Assembly (NCBI RefSeq): GCF_008011855.1
Contig: NZ_VOUX01000033.1
Location: forward strand, 434,001-498,000
Source: Serratia bockelmannii
Lineage (GTDB): Bacteria > Pseudomonadota > Gammaproteobacteria > Enterobacterales > Enterobacteriaceae
Reading direction: 5' to 3'
Length of the DNA stretch: 64,000 nucleotides
The translations under genes were made by a program, and so were the position numbers. Within the stretch, counting starts at the first letter, position 1. The number at the start of each line of letters is the position of its first letter. Under the pieces are notes generated by a model that had not been told where the DNA came from, searched no databases, and saw only the letters and a program-made list of their open reading frames with translations. Positions 22,910 to 31,892 of this stretch are shown here, in pieces.

Positions 22910-23671
22910 GTGCATTACCAACCCAAACAAGACCTGCTCGAACAACGTATCATTTTAGTTACCGGCGCCGGTGACGGCATCGGCCGTGAAGCGGCGCTGA
23001 CCTACGCGCGCTTCGGTGCCCAACTGGTGCTGCTGGGCCGTACCGAGAGCAAACTGCTGGCGGTACAACAAGAAATTGCGGCCCAGGGCGGCGCCCCGGC
23101 CTTGGTGGTGACGCTGGACTTGCTGCACGCCACTCAGGAGCAATGCCGGCAGATAGCCGACGATCTGGCTAGCCAGATCCCCCGCCTTGACGGCGTGCTG
23201 CACAACGCCGGCCTGCTCGGCGACATCGCGCCGATGGCCGAGCTGTCGATGACCATGTGGCAAGAGGTGATGCAGGTTAACGTCAACGCCACCTTTATGC
23301 TGACCCAGGCACTGTTGCCACTGCTACTGAAATCCCACGCCGGTTCGCTGGTGTTCACCAGCTCCAGCGTCGGGCGTACCGGCCGCGCAGACTGGGGTGC
23401 CTATGCGGTGTCGAAGTTCGCCACCGAGGGCATGATGCAGGTATTGGCCGACGAGTACAAAACTCGCAATTTGCGGGTGAACTGCATCAATCCGGGTGGC
23501 ACCCGCACCAAAATGCGCGCATCCGCCTTCCCACACGAAGACAAGAACAAACTGAAGACCCCCGCCGATATCATGCCGTTGTACCTGTATCTGATGGGCG
23601 AGGACAGCCGCCGCAAAACTGGCATGAGCTTCGACGCGCAGCCGAACCGTAAACCCGGCGCGGCCGAATAA
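22910..23671 (+). CDS. yciK: YciK family SDR oxidoreductase
   Basis: A 253-residue short-chain dehydrogenase of undefined substrate. It matches E. coli YciK closely from VHYQPKQDLLEQRIILVTGA onward, with GDGIGREAA, LHNAGLLGD, the catalytic SSSVGRTGRADWGAYAVSK (Ser, Tyr, Lys) and GMSFDAQPNRKPG at the end. The start is GTG at 22910, preceded by GAGGA; this gives the family length. It precedes btuR by 13 bases and is probably co-transcribed with it. Confidence 0.93.
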   Translation: MHYQPKQDLLEQRIILVTGAGDGIGREAALTYARFGAQLVLLGRTESKLLAVQQEIAAQGGAPALVVTLDLLHATQEQCRQIADDLASQIPRLDGVLHNAGLLGDIAPMAELSMTMWQEVMQVNVNATFMLTQALLPLLLKSHAGSLVFTSSSVGRTGRADWGAYAVSKFATEGMMQVLADEYKTRNLRVNCINPGGTRTKMRASAFPHEDKNKLKTPADIMPLYLYLMGEDSRRKTGMSFDAQPNRKPGAAE

Positions 23672-23684
23672 TAAGGAGCGTTTC

Positions 23685-24275
23685 ATGGCGGAAGATCGTC
23701 ATCAACAGCGCCAGCAGCGCCTGAAAGAACAGGTCGATGCGCGCATCGCCGCGGCGCAGGATACCCGCGGCCTGCTGCTGGTGTTTACCGGTAACGGCAA
23801 GGGTAAAACCACCGCCGCCTTCGGCACCGTCACCCGGGCGGTTGGCCACGGCATGCGCGCCGGGGTGATCCAGTTCATCAAGGGCGAATGGCCCAATGGC
23901 GAAAAGAATCTGCTACAGCAACACGGCGTTGAATTTCAGGTAATGGCCACCGGTTTCACCTGGGAGACGCAGAACAAGGCCGGCGACACCGCCGCCTGCC
24001 AGGCGGTGTGGCAGCACGGTAAACGCATGCTGGCCGACAGCAGCCTGGACCTGGTGCTGCTGGACGAAGTGACCTACATGCTGACCTACGGCTATCTGGA
24101 ACTGGACGAGTTGAAGGAAGCGCTCCTACGGCGCCCTGTGCACCAAACGGTGATCCTGACCGGGCGCGGTTGCCATCGCGATCTATTGGAACTGGCTGAT
24201 ACGGTCACGGAGATGCGACCGGTGAAACACGCGTTCGACGCAGGCGTGAAGGCGCAACAAGGGATCGATTGGTAA
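23685..24275 (+). CDS. btuR: Cob(I)yrinic acid a,c-diamide adenosyltransferase
   Basis: A 196-residue CobA/BtuR-type ATP:corrinoid adenosyltransferase, which attaches the 5'-deoxyadenosyl group to reduced corrinoids. The P-loop GNGKGKTTAAFG lies near residue 36, followed by RAGVIQFIKGEWPNGE and LDLVLLDEVTYMLTYGYL. Length equals E. coli BtuR. A ribosome site AAGGAG precedes the ATG. It serves salvage or synthesis of adenosylcobalamin. Confidence 0.96.
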   Translation: MAEDRHQQRQQRLKEQVDARIAAAQDTRGLLLVFTGNGKGKTTAAFGTVTRAVGHGMRAGVIQFIKGEWPNGEKNLLQQHGVEFQVMATGFTWETQNKAGDTAACQAVWQHGKRMLADSSLDLVLLDEVTYMLTYGYLELDELKEALLRRPVHQTVILTGRGCHRDLLELADTVTEMRPVKHAFDAGVKAQQGIDW

Positions 24276-24282
24276 CAAAAAG

Positions 24283-24306
24283 TTCTGGCCCCGAACGGGG
24301 CCAGAA
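24283..24306. terminator. Bidirectional terminator between btuR and rluB
   Basis: A perfect ten-base stem TTCTGGCCCC/GGGGCCAGAA with a GAAC loop lies between convergent btuR and rluB. On the minus strand it is followed by CTTTTTG, a good T-run for rluB. Confidence 0.88.
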
Positions 24307-24313
24307 TGAGGGA

Positions 24314-25219
24314 TTAGCTGCGTTTGCTTGGCTTGCCCGGTTTACCCGGTTTGCTGCCAGGCGCGCTGCGGCGGCCGCTGCCGGCTACCTGCGAGTGGCG
24401 CTTGACCGCACGGCGGATCTGGTTAGCCTTCACGCGGCGGCGCTCACGCTCCACCGGCATTTTGCTGACCGTTTCCGGCTTCAGTTCCACCAGCTCGCGC
24501 AGGTAGTTGATCGCCGGCAGGTCCAGTTCGGCCCAGCCGCCGCGCGGCAGGCCTTTCGGCAGATCGATGTCGCCGTAACGCACGCGGATCAGGCGGCTCA
24601 CCTGCACGCCCACCGCTTCCCACAGGCGACGCACTTCACGGTTGCGGCCTTCGGTCAGGGTCACGTTGTACCACTGGTTGAGGCCTTCACCGCCCTGGAA
24701 GCTGATAGTGCGGAAGGCGGCCGGGCCGTCTTCCAATTGCACACCCTTGCTCAGCTGCTTCACTTTCGCATCGTCAACCTGGCCGAACACGCGTACCGCG
24801 TACTCACGTTCCACTTCACGGCTTGGGTGCATCAGACGGTTGGCCAGTTCACCGTCGGTGGTGAACAGCAGCAGACCGGAGGTGTTGACGTCCAGTCGCC
24901 CTACCGCCACCCAGCGTGAACCGCGCAGCTTCGGCAAGCGATCGAACACCGTCGGGCGGCCTTCAGGATCGCTGCGGGTACACAGCTCGCCTTCCGGTTT
25001 GTAGTAAGCCAGCACCCGGCAAACCACCTCTTCGGATTCTTTGATCGACAGGACATGACCATCCAGACGAATTTTCATCGCCGGGGTCACTTCAACGCGG
25101 TCGCCCAGCTTGGCGACCTTGCCGTCGACGCTGACGCGCCCGGCTTCAATCATGGTTTCGATTTCACGACGCGAGCCATGCCCGGCGCGCGCTAATACTT
25201 TCTGTAACTTTTCGCTCAT
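24314..25219 (-). CDS. rluB: 23S rRNA pseudouridine(2605) synthase
   Basis: A 301-residue pseudouridine synthase of the RsuA family. An N-terminal S4 RNA-binding domain ([19 protein letters not shown]) precedes the catalytic domain with the aspartate in [19 protein letters not shown] near residue 110. The C-terminal tail is basic ([17 protein letters not shown] to GKPSKRS), as in RluB proteins. In E. coli RluB modifies U2605 of 23S rRNA. Location beside btuR is conserved. Confidence 0.94.
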   Translation of the reverse strand: MSEKLQKVLARAGHGSRREIETMIEAGRVSVDGKVAKLGDRVEVTPAMKIRLDGHVLSIKESEEVVCRVLAYYKPEGELCTRSDPEGRPTVFDRLPKLRGSRWVAVGRLDVNTSGLLLFTTDGELANRLMHPSREVEREYAVRVFGQVDDAKVKQLSKGVQLEDGPAAFRTISFQGGEGLNQWYNVTLTEGRNREVRRLWEAVGVQVSRLIRVRYGDIDLPKGLPRGGWAELDLPAINYLRELVELKPETVSKMPVERERRRVKANQIRRAVKRHSQVAGSGRRSAPGSKPGKPGKPSKRS

Positions 25220-25381
25220 TGAGCAACCTCTAATGTCGCCTTCACAGGCGTCGGGGGGATACCGTCGTGGCCAACAGCCACAACGGTCATAATACGTTTA
25301 TCAGGATCGAACCGCGTATTATACAGGCTTTCTAGGGTGTTGAAACCCACTTTATCGGCGGTGCCCCCCTTCAGACGGCGT

Positions 25382-26179
25382 TCACGGCGCCAAAAAATCC
25401 TCCACAGCCCACAGCACCGAGTCAGGCCGTTCCAGAATGCCGAGGTGAGTGCGGGCCTCCCCGAGACGCACCACGGAGAAAAACGGCTGCTCGGCGGCAA
25501 AGGCCTGCTGTTGCCGCAGATAGTCGTCACGGCGATCCAACGAGTAGATGTGCCGGCACGGCGGCGGTGCGCTCATTCCCGCCAGGCGTTGCAGCGGTGA
25601 GCCGAATTGCCGATAGGCCTGTTCGATGGCCACGCCGGCGGCACGCCAGAGCCGGTAATCTTCCTGCGCCATCTCAACCTCCAGATGGCGTTTGACCCGA
25701 TCGTGGCGGATGCCGCCCTGCCAGAAGTCGAACAAGGCGTCGCGCGCCGCCAGCCACTGCTGCGGCTCCTGCATGCGGCTCACCGCCGTAAAGAACGCCG
25801 GTTCCGGCTGCGTCATGATCCAGTCGAGAAACACCATGCCCTGCACCCTCTGCGGCAACGCTTCAGCCAACGCTACCGCCAGCCAGCTGGCGTGCGCCAC
25901 CGACAGGGTGACCACGTTATCCAAACGCAGCGCCGTCAGCAGTTGGCGCACATCCTCCAGCAAATCGTCCGCCGTCAGCGACATCTCCGCGGCTTTCGAC
26001 GACAGGCCATGGCCCCGCCAGTCGATGTTGATCACCCGATAACGTTCGGCCGCCAAAGCAATGAACGGCTCGAACACGGTTTTCGGTTCGCACCAGCCGG
26101 GCAACAGCACCAGCGTGAGCGGCCCTGAGCCGATATCCTGATAGTCGAGCATCATGTTGGCACTGTGAAATGCGGTCAT
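25382..26179 (-). CDS. Alpha/beta hydrolase related to cofactor-less 2,4-dioxygenases (HOD/QDO-like)
   Basis: A 265-residue alpha/beta-hydrolase-fold protein, not found at this point in E. coli. LLPGWCEP, NIDWRGHGLS, LDWIMTQPEP and the segment from FDFWQGG to QFGSPLQRLAG resemble, from memory, the quinaldine/quinolone 2,4-dioxygenases (HOD, QDO) that cleave N-heteroaromatic rings without cofactor. The triad Asp (D119) and His (H245) are present, but the nucleophile elbow reads SVAHA, so the usual Ser is Ala95. It may therefore act through a His-Asp dyad, bind a ligand, or be inactive. It is unclear whether the next gene (26329-26688) is co-transcribed. Confidence 0.7.
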   Translation of the reverse strand: MTAFHSANMMLDYQDIGSGPLTLVLLPGWCEPKTVFEPFIALAAERYRVINIDWRGHGLSSKAAEMSLTADDLLEDVRQLLTALRLDNVVTLSVAHASWLAVALAEALPQRVQGMVFLDWIMTQPEPAFFTAVSRMQEPQQWLAARDALFDFWQGGIRHDRVKRHLEVEMAQEDYRLWRAAGVAIEQAYRQFGSPLQRLAGMSAPPPCRHIYSLDRRDDYLRQQQAFAAEQPFFSVVRLGEARTHLGILERPDSVLWAVEDFLAP

Positions 26180-26328
26180 ATTACCTCCTGCGCGTCTCTC
26201 CCCGACCCGTTCGGGAAATACCGACGGGAATAAGGTGACAGCGCAGCAGGCATTGATCTATTGAAGTTCGTGCGGAATGCGCCCCGAGCGCATCTTATGA
26301 AAAAATGCGCACTAATTGGAACGGGAAC

Positions 26329-26688
26329 TTAATGGCGCACGCAGGGATAGGCAGCGCTTAATGCCAGCATGATCACCGACGGAGCGGAATAATGCAGTTG
26401 CTCTGGGTGCTCGTTCAAATACTTCATCACCGCGTCGGCGGCGACGCCGATGCTCATCCCGGCAGCCGGACAGATATTGCGATTGCCCTGCATAGAATAG
26501 GTATCGAATACGCCGGCGACGTATCCCATAAACATGCCACCATTCAGCGCTTCGGCCACGGTGGCTTCACCGCTTTTATTTTTTACGTAACCGCCGGATT
26601 CCGCCAGCAAACCGCTGCCTGAATAAAAACCCGCATTTGCCATTGAGGAAAATAATAAGGCCGCTAAAAAAGAAACCTGTTTAATCAT
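26329..26688 (-). CDS. Small secreted protein, Rap1a/Tai-type immunity-like
   Basis: A 119-residue protein with a clear signal peptide (MIKQVSFLAALLFSSMANA), so it should act in the periplasm. The mature part, with GGMFMGYVAGVFDT, two cysteines (in NICPAAG and YPCVRH) and a helical middle, resembles the Rap1a/Tai family of periplasmic immunity proteins that protect Serratia against type VI secreted amidases. No effector gene adjoins it here. Assignment is from remembered family features; a structural comparison would decide it. Composition is less GC-rich than its neighbours. Confidence 0.6.
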   Translation of the reverse strand: MIKQVSFLAALLFSSMANAGFYSGSGLLAESGGYVKNKSGEATVAEALNGGMFMGYVAGVFDTYSMQGNRNICPAAGMSIGVAADAVMKYLNEHPEQLHYSAPSVIMLALSAAYPCVRH

Positions 26689-26803
26689 TGCTGCGCATCC
26701 TGCCCATTATCAATTCTGAAGTAATCAAGAATAGCGGCTTTCACGCGAAATAGCCTCGCTTCAGCCGATTTTCAGACAATGGGCAAGGTGGCAACCTTTT
26801 ACA

Positions 26804-27424
26804 TCAGCGGAAAGGCGCCGCGTCGCCCGCCCCTTCGCGCACCACTTCCGGCGTGGATTCGGTCAGATCGATAACCGTAGTCGGCTGTTGGCCGAGGAAG
26901 CCGCCGTGGATCACCAGATCGACCACCTTGCCCAAATGATCGCTGATCTCTTCCGGATCGGACTCGGCAAAATCATTGCCCGGCAGCATCAGGGTGGTGG
27001 ACATCATCGGTTCGTTCAACGCCTCCAATAGCGCCAGCGCGATCGGGTTTGAGGGCACACGCAGGCCGATAGTTTTACGCTTTTCATTCATCAGGCGGCG
27101 CGGCACTTCTTTGGTCGCCTTCAGAATGAACGTGTAGTGGCCCGGCGTATTGTTTTTGATCAGGCGGAAGGCCGTGTTATCGACGTGCGCATAGGTCGAT
27201 AATTCGGACAGATCGCGGCACATCAGGGTAAAGTTGTGGTTGCCGTCCAGTTGACGGATACGGCAAATGCGCTCCATCGCCGCCTTCTCTTCCAGCATGC
27301 AACCCAACGCATAGCCGGAATCGGTGGGATAAACGATCACTCCGCCCTTGCGTAGCACGTCGACCGCCTGGTTAATCAAACGCGGCTGCGGGTTGTCCGG
27401 ATGAATATAAAAAAGCTGACTCAT
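26804..27424 (-). CDS. yciO: YciO family protein (YrdC/Sua5 domain)
   Basis: A 206-residue YrdC-domain protein, the same length as E. coli YciO. It starts MSQLFYIHPDNPQPRLINQA and has VYPTDSGYALGC, KNNTPGHYTFILKATKEVPRR and IHGGFLGQQPTTVIDL. The fold is shared with TsaC, the threonylcarbamoyl-AMP synthase of tRNA t6A synthesis, but YciO is a paralogue whose cellular role is less certain. It lies 47 bases downstream of rnm on the same strand and is probably co-transcribed with it. Confidence 0.93.
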   Translation of the reverse strand: MSQLFYIHPDNPQPRLINQAVDVLRKGGVIVYPTDSGYALGCMLEEKAAMERICRIRQLDGNHNFTLMCRDLSELSTYAHVDNTAFRLIKNNTPGHYTFILKATKEVPRRLMNEKRKTIGLRVPSNPIALALLEALNEPMMSTTLMLPGNDFAESDPEEISDHLGKVVDLVIHGGFLGQQPTTVIDLTESTPEVVREGAGDAAPFR

Positions 27425-27471
27425 GACTTGCTCCTAAAATGATGCCCGCGCGCGTTGCCACGCGCGTAAAA

Positions 27472-28353
27472 TCAGACCGCCTGGCCCGGTTGCGGCCAAT
27501 CGCGCCACACTGGCTCGACACCGCCCGGCAGCCACAGCTTGCGCCCCAGTTCGATCCACGAACAAGGTTGATGGAAATCAGAGCCTTGCGAGGCCAACAG
27601 GTGGTAGTCCTGCGCGTATTTCGCCAGCTGCGCGCGCTCATGCGGCGCCTGCTGACACTGCGCCACTTCCATGGCGTCGCCGCCGTGTTCGGCGAAATGC
27701 GCCAGTAAACGTTTCAACCACTTCGCGGTCAGATCGTAACGGCCGGGATGCGCCATCACCGCCTGACCGCCCGATTGATGAATCGCATCAATGGCTTGTT
27801 CTATTGTACACCACTGCGGCGGCACGTAGCCGGTTTTGCCCTTGGCCAAGTATTTCTTGAACACCTGCGCCATGTTGTTCGCCACGCCAAGCTCCACCAG
27901 GTAACGGGCGAAATGGCCGCGGGTGACCGCGCCGGCGCCCGCCAGCCGTTGCGCGCCGGCATAGGCGTCAGGGATCCGCGCTTTACCCAGGCGCACGCCG
28001 ATCTCCTGCGCCCGCCAGTTGCGGCGTTCGGTTTGTTCCGCCAACAGTGCCACCAGCGCCGGATGCGTGACGTCCATGCCCAACCCAACGATATGAATTT
28101 CATGATTTTCCCACAGCGTCGAGATTTCAACCCCGTTGACCAACCGCAACGGCAACGCCTGCTCCGCAATGGCCGCGGCGGCCTCGGCCAATCCGGCGGT
28201 GGTATCGTGATCGGTGATCGCCAGCACGCCTACACGCATCTCGACCGCCCGCAGTACCAGCTGCGTCGGCGTCAGGTAACCGTCGGAGGCGGTCGTGTGG
28301 CTGTGGAGATCGTACAGAGTAAAAGCGGTGGATGGGGGGTTACTGTCTGTCAA
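27472..28353 (-). CDS. rnm: 5'-3' exoribonuclease RNase AM (PHP domain)
   Basis: A 293-residue PHP-family metal-dependent phosphoesterase, formerly YciV, now RNase AM, which trims the 5' ends of 5S, 16S and 23S rRNAs in E. coli. Metal-binding motifs are [31 protein letters not shown] and [10 protein letters not shown]. The reading frame stays open to 28512, but alignment with the E. coli protein (also 293 residues) places the start at TTG 28353. It is divergent from the trp operon as in E. coli. Confidence 0.93.
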   Translation of the reverse strand: MTDSNPPSTAFTLYDLHSHTTASDGYLTPTQLVLRAVEMRVGVLAITDHDTTAGLAEAAAAIAEQALPLRLVNGVEISTLWENHEIHIVGLGMDVTHPALVALLAEQTERRNWRAQEIGVRLGKARIPDAYAGAQRLAGAGAVTRGHFARYLVELGVANNMAQVFKKYLAKGKTGYVPPQWCTIEQAIDAIHQSGGQAVMAHPGRYDLTAKWLKRLLAHFAEHGGDAMEVAQCQQAPHERAQLAKYAQDYHLLASQGSDFHQPCSWIELGRKLWLPGGVEPVWRDWPQPGQAV

Positions 28354-28496
28354 AACGGCTATCCGGCAATGGCTTGGTTTTCTATCATACCCGCGATCGA
28401 CGGCCGGACGGAAATCTATTCTGCCCTGGCCGCAGGCGCCAGGCGGATGATGAATAGAATTCACCCTGGCCGCTAAAACATTGTGCAAAAAGAGGG

Positions 28497-28535
28497 TTGA
28501 CTTTGCCGCCACGAACCAGTTAACTAGTACACAAG
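28497..28535 (+). promoter_or_regulatory. trp promoter with TrpR operator
   Basis: The -35 box TTGACT (28497-28502) and -10 box TTAACT (28520-28525) are spaced 17 bases apart, the same layout as E. coli. The operator overlaps the -10 region: CGAACCAGTTAACTAGTAC at 28512-28530 differs from the E. coli operator at one base. TrpR with tryptophan should bind here. Confidence 0.93.
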
Positions 28536-28584
28536 TTCACGGCAACGGCCGTGTCAGATGAGCGTTAACAGAGAGAGTCGGCAA

Positions 28585-28644
28585 ATGAACAACTATATTT
28601 CTCTTCACGGTTGGTGGCGTACCTCCCTCTTGCGGGCGGTGTAA
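28585..28644 (+). CDS. trpL: trp operon leader peptide
   Basis: A 19-residue leader peptide, MNNYISLHGWWRTSLLRAV, with tandem Trp codons at positions 10 and 11. Ribosome stalling at these codons when charged tRNA-Trp is scarce favours an antiterminator and allows transcription into trpE. It is followed by the attenuator hairpin at 28682. GAGAGAG upstream is the likely ribosome site. It is very similar to the E. coli and published Serratia leaders. Confidence 0.96.
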   Translation: MNNYISLHGWWRTSLLRAV

Positions 28645-28681
28645 TCGCGCATAGCTGTCATCTGACAATGCAGATTTCCTG

Positions 28682-28707
28682 AGCCCGCACTTGATGCGGG
28701 CTTTTTT
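28682..28707 (+). terminator. trp attenuator terminator
   Basis: Stem AGCCCGCA/TGCGGGCT with loop CTTGA, then a T-run ending at 28707. It is the 3:4 hairpin of the attenuator, 38 bases after the trpL stop and 27 bases before trpE. The GCGGGC near the end of trpL is available for pairing with upstream segments. Confidence 0.95.
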
Positions 28708-28733
28708 ATGGACAGAATTCACTGGAACCACCG

Positions 28734-30296
28734 ATGATGAACACCAAACCACAACTGACATTGCTGAAGGCGCAAGCCAGCTACCGGGGCGACCCCACCA
28801 CCCTTTTCCACCAGCTGTGCGGCGCCCGTCCGGCCACCCTGCTGCTGGAATCGGCGGAAATCAACAGCAAACAGAATCTGCAGAGCCTGCTGGTGATCGA
28901 CAGCGCGCTGCGCATTACCGCACTGGGCCACACCGTCAGCGTGCAGGCACTGACCGCCAACGGCGCGGCGCTGCTGCCGCTGCTGGACGAAGCGCTGCCG
29001 CCTGAGGTACGCAACCAGGCACGCCCCAACGGCCGCGAGCTGACCTTCCCGGCGATCGACGCGGTGCAGGACGAAGATGCCCGCCTGCGCTCACTGTCGG
29101 TGTTCGACGCGCTGCGTACGCTGCTGACCCTGGTGGACTCACCGGCGGACGAGCGCGAAGCCGTGATGCTGGGCGGCCTGTTCGCCTACGATTTGGTCGC
29201 CGGTTTCGAAGACCTGCCGGCACTGCGCCAGGATCAGCGCTGCCCGGACTTCTGCTTCTATCTGGCTGAAACGCTGTTGGTGCTTGATCACCAACGCGGT
29301 ACGGCCCGTCTGCAGGCCAGCGTCTTCAGTGAACAAGCGAGTGAAGCGCAGCGTTTGCAGCAACGTCTGGAACAACTTCAGGCCGAGTTGCAACAAACCC
29401 CGCAGCCGATCCCGCACCAAACGCTGGAAAACATGCAGCTGAGCTGTAACCAGAGCGACGAAGAGTACGGCGCGGTGGTCAGCGAGCTGCAGGAAGCGAT
29501 CCGCCAGGGCGAGATTTTCCAGGTGGTGCCGTCGCGCCGCTTCACCCTGCCGTGCCCGGCGCCGCTGGCGGCCTACCAGACGTTGAAAGACAACAACCCC
29601 AGCCCGTACATGTTCTTCATGCAGGATGATGACTTCACCCTGTTCGGCGCTTCGCCGGAGAGCGCGCTGAAATACGACGCGGGCAATCGCCAGATCGAAA
29701 TCTACCCGATCGCCGGCACCCGCCCGCGCGGACGCCGTGCCGATGGTTCGCTGGATCTGGATCTCGACAGCCGCATTGAGCTGGAAATGCGCACCGACCA
29801 CAAAGAGCTGGCCGAGCACCTGATGCTGGTCGATCTGGCGCGCAACGATCTGGCACGCATCTGCCAGGCCGGCAGCCGCTACGTGGCCGACCTGACCAAA
29901 GTGGATCGCTATTCGTTCGTCATGCACCTGGTTTCCCGGGTGGTGGGCACCCTGCGCGCCGATCTCGACGTGCTGCACGCCTACCAGGCCTGCATGAACA
30001 TGGGCACCCTCAGCGGCGCGCCGAAAGTGCGGGCGATGCAGCTGATCGCCGCCTCAGAAGGCACGCGCCGCGGCAGCTACGGCGGCGCGGTGGGCTACTT
30101 CACCGCCACCGGCGATCTGGATACCTGCATCGTCATTCGCTCTGCCTACGTTGAAGACGGCATCGCCACCGTGCAGGCCGGCGCCGGTGTGGTACTGGAT
30201 TCCATCCCGCAGGCGGAAGCCGACGAAACCCGCAACAAAGCCCGTGCCGTGCTGCGTGCCATAGCCACTGCGCACCATGCCAAGGAGGTGTTCTGA
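28734..30296 (+). CDS. trpE: Anthranilate synthase component I
   Basis: A 520-residue chorismate-using synthase subunit, the same length as the E. coli enzyme. The tryptophan feedback motif LLES lies near residue 38; the catalytic C-terminal domain has [32 protein letters not shown] and [19 protein letters not shown]. It forms the heterotetramer with TrpG. The first of two adjacent ATG codons is used; the second would remove one residue. Its TGA overlaps the trpG ATG by one base. Confidence 0.97.
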   Translation: MMNTKPQLTLLKAQASYRGDPTTLFHQLCGARPATLLLESAEINSKQNLQSLLVIDSALRITALGHTVSVQALTANGAALLPLLDEALPPEVRNQARPNGRELTFPAIDAVQDEDARLRSLSVFDALRTLLTLVDSPADEREAVMLGGLFAYDLVAGFEDLPALRQDQRCPDFCFYLAETLLVLDHQRGTARLQASVFSEQASEAQRLQQRLEQLQAELQQTPQPIPHQTLENMQLSCNQSDEEYGAVVSELQEAIRQGEIFQVVPSRRFTLPCPAPLAAYQTLKDNNPSPYMFFMQDDDFTLFGASPESALKYDAGNRQIEIYPIAGTRPRGRRADGSLDLDLDSRIELEMRTDHKELAEHLMLVDLARNDLARICQAGSRYVADLTKVDRYSFVMHLVSRVVGTLRADLDVLHAYQACMNMGTLSGAPKVRAMQLIAASEGTRRGSYGGAVGYFTATGDLDTCIVIRSAYVEDGIATVQAGAGVVLDSIPQAEADETRNKARAVLRAIATAHHAKEVF

Positions 30297-30877
30297 TGGC
30301 CGATATCCTGCTGCTCGACAACGTCGACTCCTTTACCTACAACCTGGTCGATCAGCTGCGCGCCAGCGGCCACCAGGTGGTGATTTACCGTAACCAGATC
30401 GCCGCCGAGGTGATCATCGAACGCCTGGAGCACATGACTCAGCCGGTGCTGATGCTGTCGCCCGGCCCCGGCACGCCGTCCGAAGCGGGCTGCATGCCGG
30501 AACTGCTGCAGCGCCTGCGCGGTCGGCTGCCGATTATCGGCATCTGCCTCGGCCACCAGGCGATCGTCGAAGCCTACGGCGGCCAGGTCGGCCAGGCGGG
30601 TGAGATCCTGCACGGCAAAGCCTCGGCGATCGTTCACGATGGCGAAGGCATGTTCGCCGGCATGGCCAACCCGCTGCCGGTGGCGCGCTACCATTCGTTG
30701 GTCGGCAGCAACATCCCGGCCGATCTCACCGTCAACGCCCGTTTCGGCGAGATGGTGATGGCGGTGCGCGACGACCGTCGCCGCGTGTGCGGCTTCCAGT
30801 TCCACCCGGAATCGATTCTGACCACCCACGGCGCGCGCCTGCTTGAGCAGACCCTCGCCTGGGCGCTGGCGAAGTAA
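30296..30877 (+). CDS. trpG: Anthranilate synthase glutamine amidotransferase component (unfused)
   Basis: A 193-residue class I glutamine amidotransferase that supplies ammonia to TrpE. The oxyanion strand [12 protein letters not shown], the catalytic cysteine in [10 protein letters not shown] near residue 84 and the His-Glu pair in [10 protein letters not shown] are all present. It ends 16 bases before trpD, so the two are separate genes, whereas E. coli has one fused TrpGD protein. The split is a known trait of Serratia marcescens. AAGGAGGTG precedes the start. Confidence 0.97.
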   Translation: MADILLLDNVDSFTYNLVDQLRASGHQVVIYRNQIAAEVIIERLEHMTQPVLMLSPGPGTPSEAGCMPELLQRLRGRLPIIGICLGHQAIVEAYGGQVGQAGEILHGKASAIVHDGEGMFAGMANPLPVARYHSLVGSNIPADLTVNARFGEMVMAVRDDRRRVCGFQFHPESILTTHGARLLEQTLAWALAK

Positions 30878-30893
30878 TATAAGGAACACGACG

Positions 30894-31892
30894 ATGCAAC
30901 CTATTCTTGAGAAACTGTACCGCGCCGAGTCGATGAGCCAGCAGGAAAGCCAACAGCTGTTCAGCGCCATCGTGCGCGGCGAACTGGAGCCGAGCCAACT
31001 GGCGGCCGCGCTGATCAGCATGAAAGTCCGCGGCGAGCGCCCGGAAGAGATCGCCGGCGCCGCCAAAGCGCTGCTGGACGACGCTCAGCCGTTCCCGCGC
31101 CCGGATTATCTGTTCGCCGATATCGTCGGCACCGGCGGCGACGGCACCAACAGCATCAATATTTCCACCGCCAGCGCCTTCGTGGCGGCGGCGTGCGGCG
31201 CGAAAATCGCCAAACACGGCAACCGCAGCGTCTCCAGCCGTTCCGGCTCTTCGGATCTGCTGGCTGCGTTCGGCATCCGTCTGGATCTGCCGGCGGAAGA
31301 AGCGCGCAAAGCGCTGGACGACCTCGGCGTGTGTTTCCTGTTCGCGCCGCAGTACCACACCGGTTTTCGCCACGCCATGCCGGTGCGCCAGCAGCTGAAG
31401 ACCCGCACGCTGTTCAACGTGCTGGGCCCGCTGATTAACCCGGCGCGTCCGCCGCTGGCGCTGATCGGCGTATACAGCCCGGAACTGGTGCTGCCGATTG
31501 CCGAAACACTGCGCGTGTTGGGCTATCAGCGTGCGGCGGTGGTTCACGGCGGCGGCATGGACGAGGTGGCGATCCACGCCCCGACGCACGTAGCGGAATT
31601 GAACAACGGCGAAATCAGCAGCTACCAGCTCACGCCGCAGTCCTTCGGATTGGAAACCTATCCGCTGGAAGCCTTGCTGGGCGGCACGCCGGAAGAAAAC
31701 CGTGACATTTTGGCGCGGCTGTTACAAGGTAAAGGCGAGCCGGCGCACGCCGCGGCGGTCGCGGCCAACGTCGCGTTGCTTCTGAAGTTATTCGGACATG
31801 AAGACCTGCGCCAAAATGCGCGGCAGGCACTGGATATGATCAACAGCGGGCAGGCCTATGAGCGTGTCATCGCACTGGCGGCAAGAGGATAA
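30894..31892 (+). CDS. trpD: Anthranilate phosphoribosyltransferase
   Basis: A 332-residue enzyme that transfers phosphoribosyl from PRPP to anthranilate. The start [19 protein letters not shown] matches the TrpD half of the E. coli fusion; a longer in-frame opening from 30843 overlaps trpG and is not needed. PRPP-binding [14 protein letters not shown] and [17 protein letters not shown] are present. AAGGAA lies just upstream. Its stop is immediately followed by trpC. Confidence 0.97.
   Translation: MQPILEKLYRAESMSQQESQQLFSAIVRGELEPSQLAAALISMKVRGERPEEIAGAAKALLDDAQPFPRPDYLFADIVGTGGDGTNSINISTASAFVAAACGAKIAKHGNRSVSSRSGSSDLLAAFGIRLDLPAEEARKALDDLGVCFLFAPQYHTGFRHAMPVRQQLKTRTLFNVLGPLINPARPPLALIGVYSPELVLPIAETLRVLGYQRAAVVHGGGMDEVAIHAPTHVAELNNGEISSYQLTPQSFGLETYPLEALLGGTPEENRDILARLLQGKGEPAHAAAVAANVALLLKLFGHEDLRQNARQALDMINSGQAYERVIALAARG

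Noticed and set aside
25216-25530. 104-residue minus-strand frame ending at the rluB start
   Set aside because: It overlaps the HOD-like gene, its first half is Trp/Arg/Cys-rich shadow sequence, and I recognise no family. The segment near rluB probably acts as leader.
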